Made by a program: the position numbers and the translations under genes. From positions 124,001 to 188,000 of the forward strand of contig WION01000067.1 of the NCBI GenBank assembly GCA_015039365.1: 64,000 nucleotides of DNA, given 5' to 3'. This document shows, piece after piece, positions 62,050 to 64,000 of the stretch. Source of the stretch: Amanita rubescens. Taxonomy: Eukaryota; Basidiomycota; Agaricomycetes; Agaricales; Amanitaceae. The notes beneath the pieces are model-generated. The model worked only from the letters and a program-made list of their open reading frames with translations. It did not search any database and was not told the DNA's origin. Each line of letters opens with the position of its first letter. Position 1 is the first letter of the stretch.

Positions 62050-64000
62050 TCATTTAGAGTCCTCGGTGGTCGGCTCGCTCTCTTCTGCGCTGGCAGGAGT
62101 AGCCGCGTTCGCCGCCTGACCCTTGACTGACACCCACTTGTCGCTCTTCTTGGCGTTATTGTCCACTTCGTCCTCGGACGTGACACTCTCCTCGGTGTCA
62201 CCGTCTGTGCCAGTCGAGTTGTCAGATTCGGAAGACGACGACGATGGCGTCGAATCCTTGGTCGTTTCAGTGGTGTTGGTGCCTTTCGATGCAGCCTCGT
62301 CCACCTTGGCGGTGGAATCAGATCGAGAAGTCTTCTTAGACTTGGCACGTTCTTTCTTCTTCTGAAAACGATTTAGTCAAGGTATTGTTCGAGATTAGAG
62401 TAACCCGATTTACCTCTTTTCCTTCCTTCTAAGCGGACAGATATAATGAGTAAGAGGAATTTATATCAACCAATAAGAACCAATAATACCTCTTTGGCTT
62501 CTTTTTCTTTCTGCAATCGATGCTATCAGACCGCTGTGCATCCAAGATGACGATTATCAATTACCTTTTCTTTCTCCTCGGCTGCTTTCTTTTCCTTCTC
62601 TTTTGCCTCGCGCTAGGATAACATATTTAGCCAATCGATAACACAAAGGGTGTGAAAGTGAATTGGTTCGGACCTCGGCCTTTTCTTTTTCTAGCTTTAT
62701 TTTTTCACGCGTCTCACGCTCTTGTTTGACCCATTCTTCCACCTCATCGACGCACTCGCGCGGACGAGTCTTGTTTTTGAGCAAGTATCCTTGCAAGCTA
62801 GCCACCTGGGTATTCAAAACTCATCAGACTATTTGAATGGAGATATGTTAGGGGTGACTCACACTTAATTCATTCTCAGGAATAGCATCGGCAAATCGTT
62901 TAGCGAGCTCAGCGATTTCTTCCTCGCTGAACATGAGCTGATTGGTGATTGGCTTCCTCTTAGGCAAGGGAAGGTTCTGCTGAGAGGGGTCTTTAGGCTC
63001 TTGCGGGGCGGACTCGGACTCGGACTCGGTAGACTCCGTGGACTCGGCCTCCTCCTCCTCCGATATAGTCGGCTTATGGGGGAAGAAGCATTTGAAAATA
63101 CCCTCAGCCTGGAACTTGGTGGCATATGTAAAGTTAACCCAGACGTCCATACGCCCTGGGCGGCTAAGAGCGGGATCTAAACGTTCGATATGATTGGTCG
63201 TAGCAAAGAGCAAGCTATAACAATCAGAGTGAGCAATGACGGAAGACAAGCGTAGCGAGTACGGCTCACCGGCCCTCTGCGGCTGCAACGCCATCGAGAC
63301 TGTTCAGAAGACCACTCAAACTCAAAGTAGAGCCGTCATCTTTCTTATCTTTATTCTCATTACTCTCTTTCTCCGTCGGGGCAGTTGGCGCCCCGGTGGA
63401 ATTGGAGTCACGGCTTACAGACCGAGTGAAAGCAGCATCCAGATCTTCCAAAAGCACGATACATCTGCGGAGTTTGAGTGCATGATCTCAGGTGGAGATA
63501 GCGGCACGCTTACCTCGTCGGTACAAGTCCCATCAAAGTTGTTAACGTGTTATCACTCATACTTTAGTGTGGCGTCATTAGTTTCCGAGGTCGCGAGGAG
63601 AGTAAAGAAGCGTACCCCTTCGCAGATAGTGAAAGAACATAAATATCCAGACCAAGTTCACCCGCAAGTGAATGGATTAATGATGTCTTTCCACTGGTTT
63701 ACCCCCGAATAAGCGCATACATACATAACATAACTCAGAACACTGACCTTCCCGGGACTCCGTGAAGAAGATACCCACGGCGGAACGGAATACCTAGTTG
63801 GGAAGATTCAGCGTGTGAATGCGGTAAGTTTCCGCGGGGATGCGCTGCACATACCACGGTCGGCATACCTGAAGGCGTCATTAGGGACATGGTTTATGAC
63901 AAAGGGCTAGAACGTACCAAGCCTCTGAGGCGAGGAAGTCTTTACAGTCATTAATAATCATGTCTTTGACTCCCGGTTGGAGAACAATAGAACTCATGGG
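62050..64000 (-). CDS. BCS1: BCS1-like AAA ATPase, 5' end beyond the window
   Basis: Twelve exons visible, minus strand: >64000-63918, 63868-63855, 63793-63748, 63693-63616, 63561-63514, 63464-63270, 63214-62863, 62805-62674, 62612-62565, 62510-62490, 62428-62414, 62361-62050, all GT-AG and in frame. The AAA domain has Walker A GVPGSGKTS, Walker [13 protein letters not shown], and the RPGRMDVWV sensor/arginine region. BCS1 proteins of the inner mitochondrial membrane translocate the folded Rieske protein; the N-terminal BCS1 domain lies outside the window. The fungal extras are an acidic Glu/Ser insert ([14 protein letters not shown]), then a Lys/Glu-rich coil encoded by tiny exons, and a Ser/Thr/Asp-rich tail. 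Such tails are common in basidiomycete BCS1-like paralogues, so it may not be the true Rieske chaperone. Confidence 0.88.

Noticed and set aside
1..64000. CRISPR arrays, bacterial defence islands, prophage
   Set aside because: The window is intron-rich nuclear fungal DNA; no spaced short repeats or prokaryotic gene organisation were seen.

Overview
The window looks like nuclear DNA of a filamentous basidiomycete, most likely an Agaricomycete of the Cantharellales (Rhizoctonia/Thanatephorus/Ceratobasidium type). The evidence is the dense GT-AG introns of about 49-60 bp, many lineage-typical families (F-box proteins beginning PSEILCEIF, Ser/Thr-rich GPI-anchored Kre9/Knh1-like proteins, HsbA-like proteins, HNH proteins, BCS1-like AAA ATPases), and fungal versions of VPS10, DNM1 and NHA1. 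I re-spliced the genes by hand from conserved residues, phase and paralogue comparison. The genus is an inference.

Layout. 0-10.7 kb: a three-copy array of secreted two-module proteins resembling the sugar-binding N-terminal modules of alpha-rhamnosidases. Each copy carries about 1.2 kb of related promoter DNA. The third is intact; the first two each carry one extra G. 11-20 kb: two small unknown genes, a 7-exon Na+/H+ antiporter, an HsbA-like secreted protein, an unknown gene and a second antiporter. 20.4-25.8 kb: a 17-exon VPS10 sorting receptor. 25.8-30.3 kb: duplicated DNA mixing broken VPS10 pieces with two small secreted proteins that have a paired C-x3-C (helical hairpin) motif. 31-41.5 kb: two GPI-anchored Knh1-like genes (one broken), two tandem type I membrane proteins, an HNH-family gene and a small secreted Cys protein. 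42.3-44 kb: a third antiporter, inverted, sharing a 241-bp divergent promoter with a 10-exon dynamin (DNM1). 47.5-61.7 kb: seven tandem F-box genes (one frameshifted) plus a relic, with duplicated scraps of the DNM1 tail between them. 62 kb to the end: the 3' part of a BCS1-like AAA ATPase on the minus strand, running off the window.

Housekeeping genes (VPS10, DNM1, BCS1-like) act as anchors. Between them, secreted/surface proteins, antiporters and F-box genes have been duplicated and broken. Membrane traffic (VPS10), mitochondrial fission (DNM1), mitochondrial AAA function (BCS1-like), ion homeostasis (three antiporters) and protein turnover (F-box) are present, but I see no operon-like pathway or defence system. 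The most unusual material is the VPS10 debris field with the hairpin proteins, the F-box array carrying dynamin tail fragments, two probable GC-AG introns, and very small exons in the AAA ATPase.
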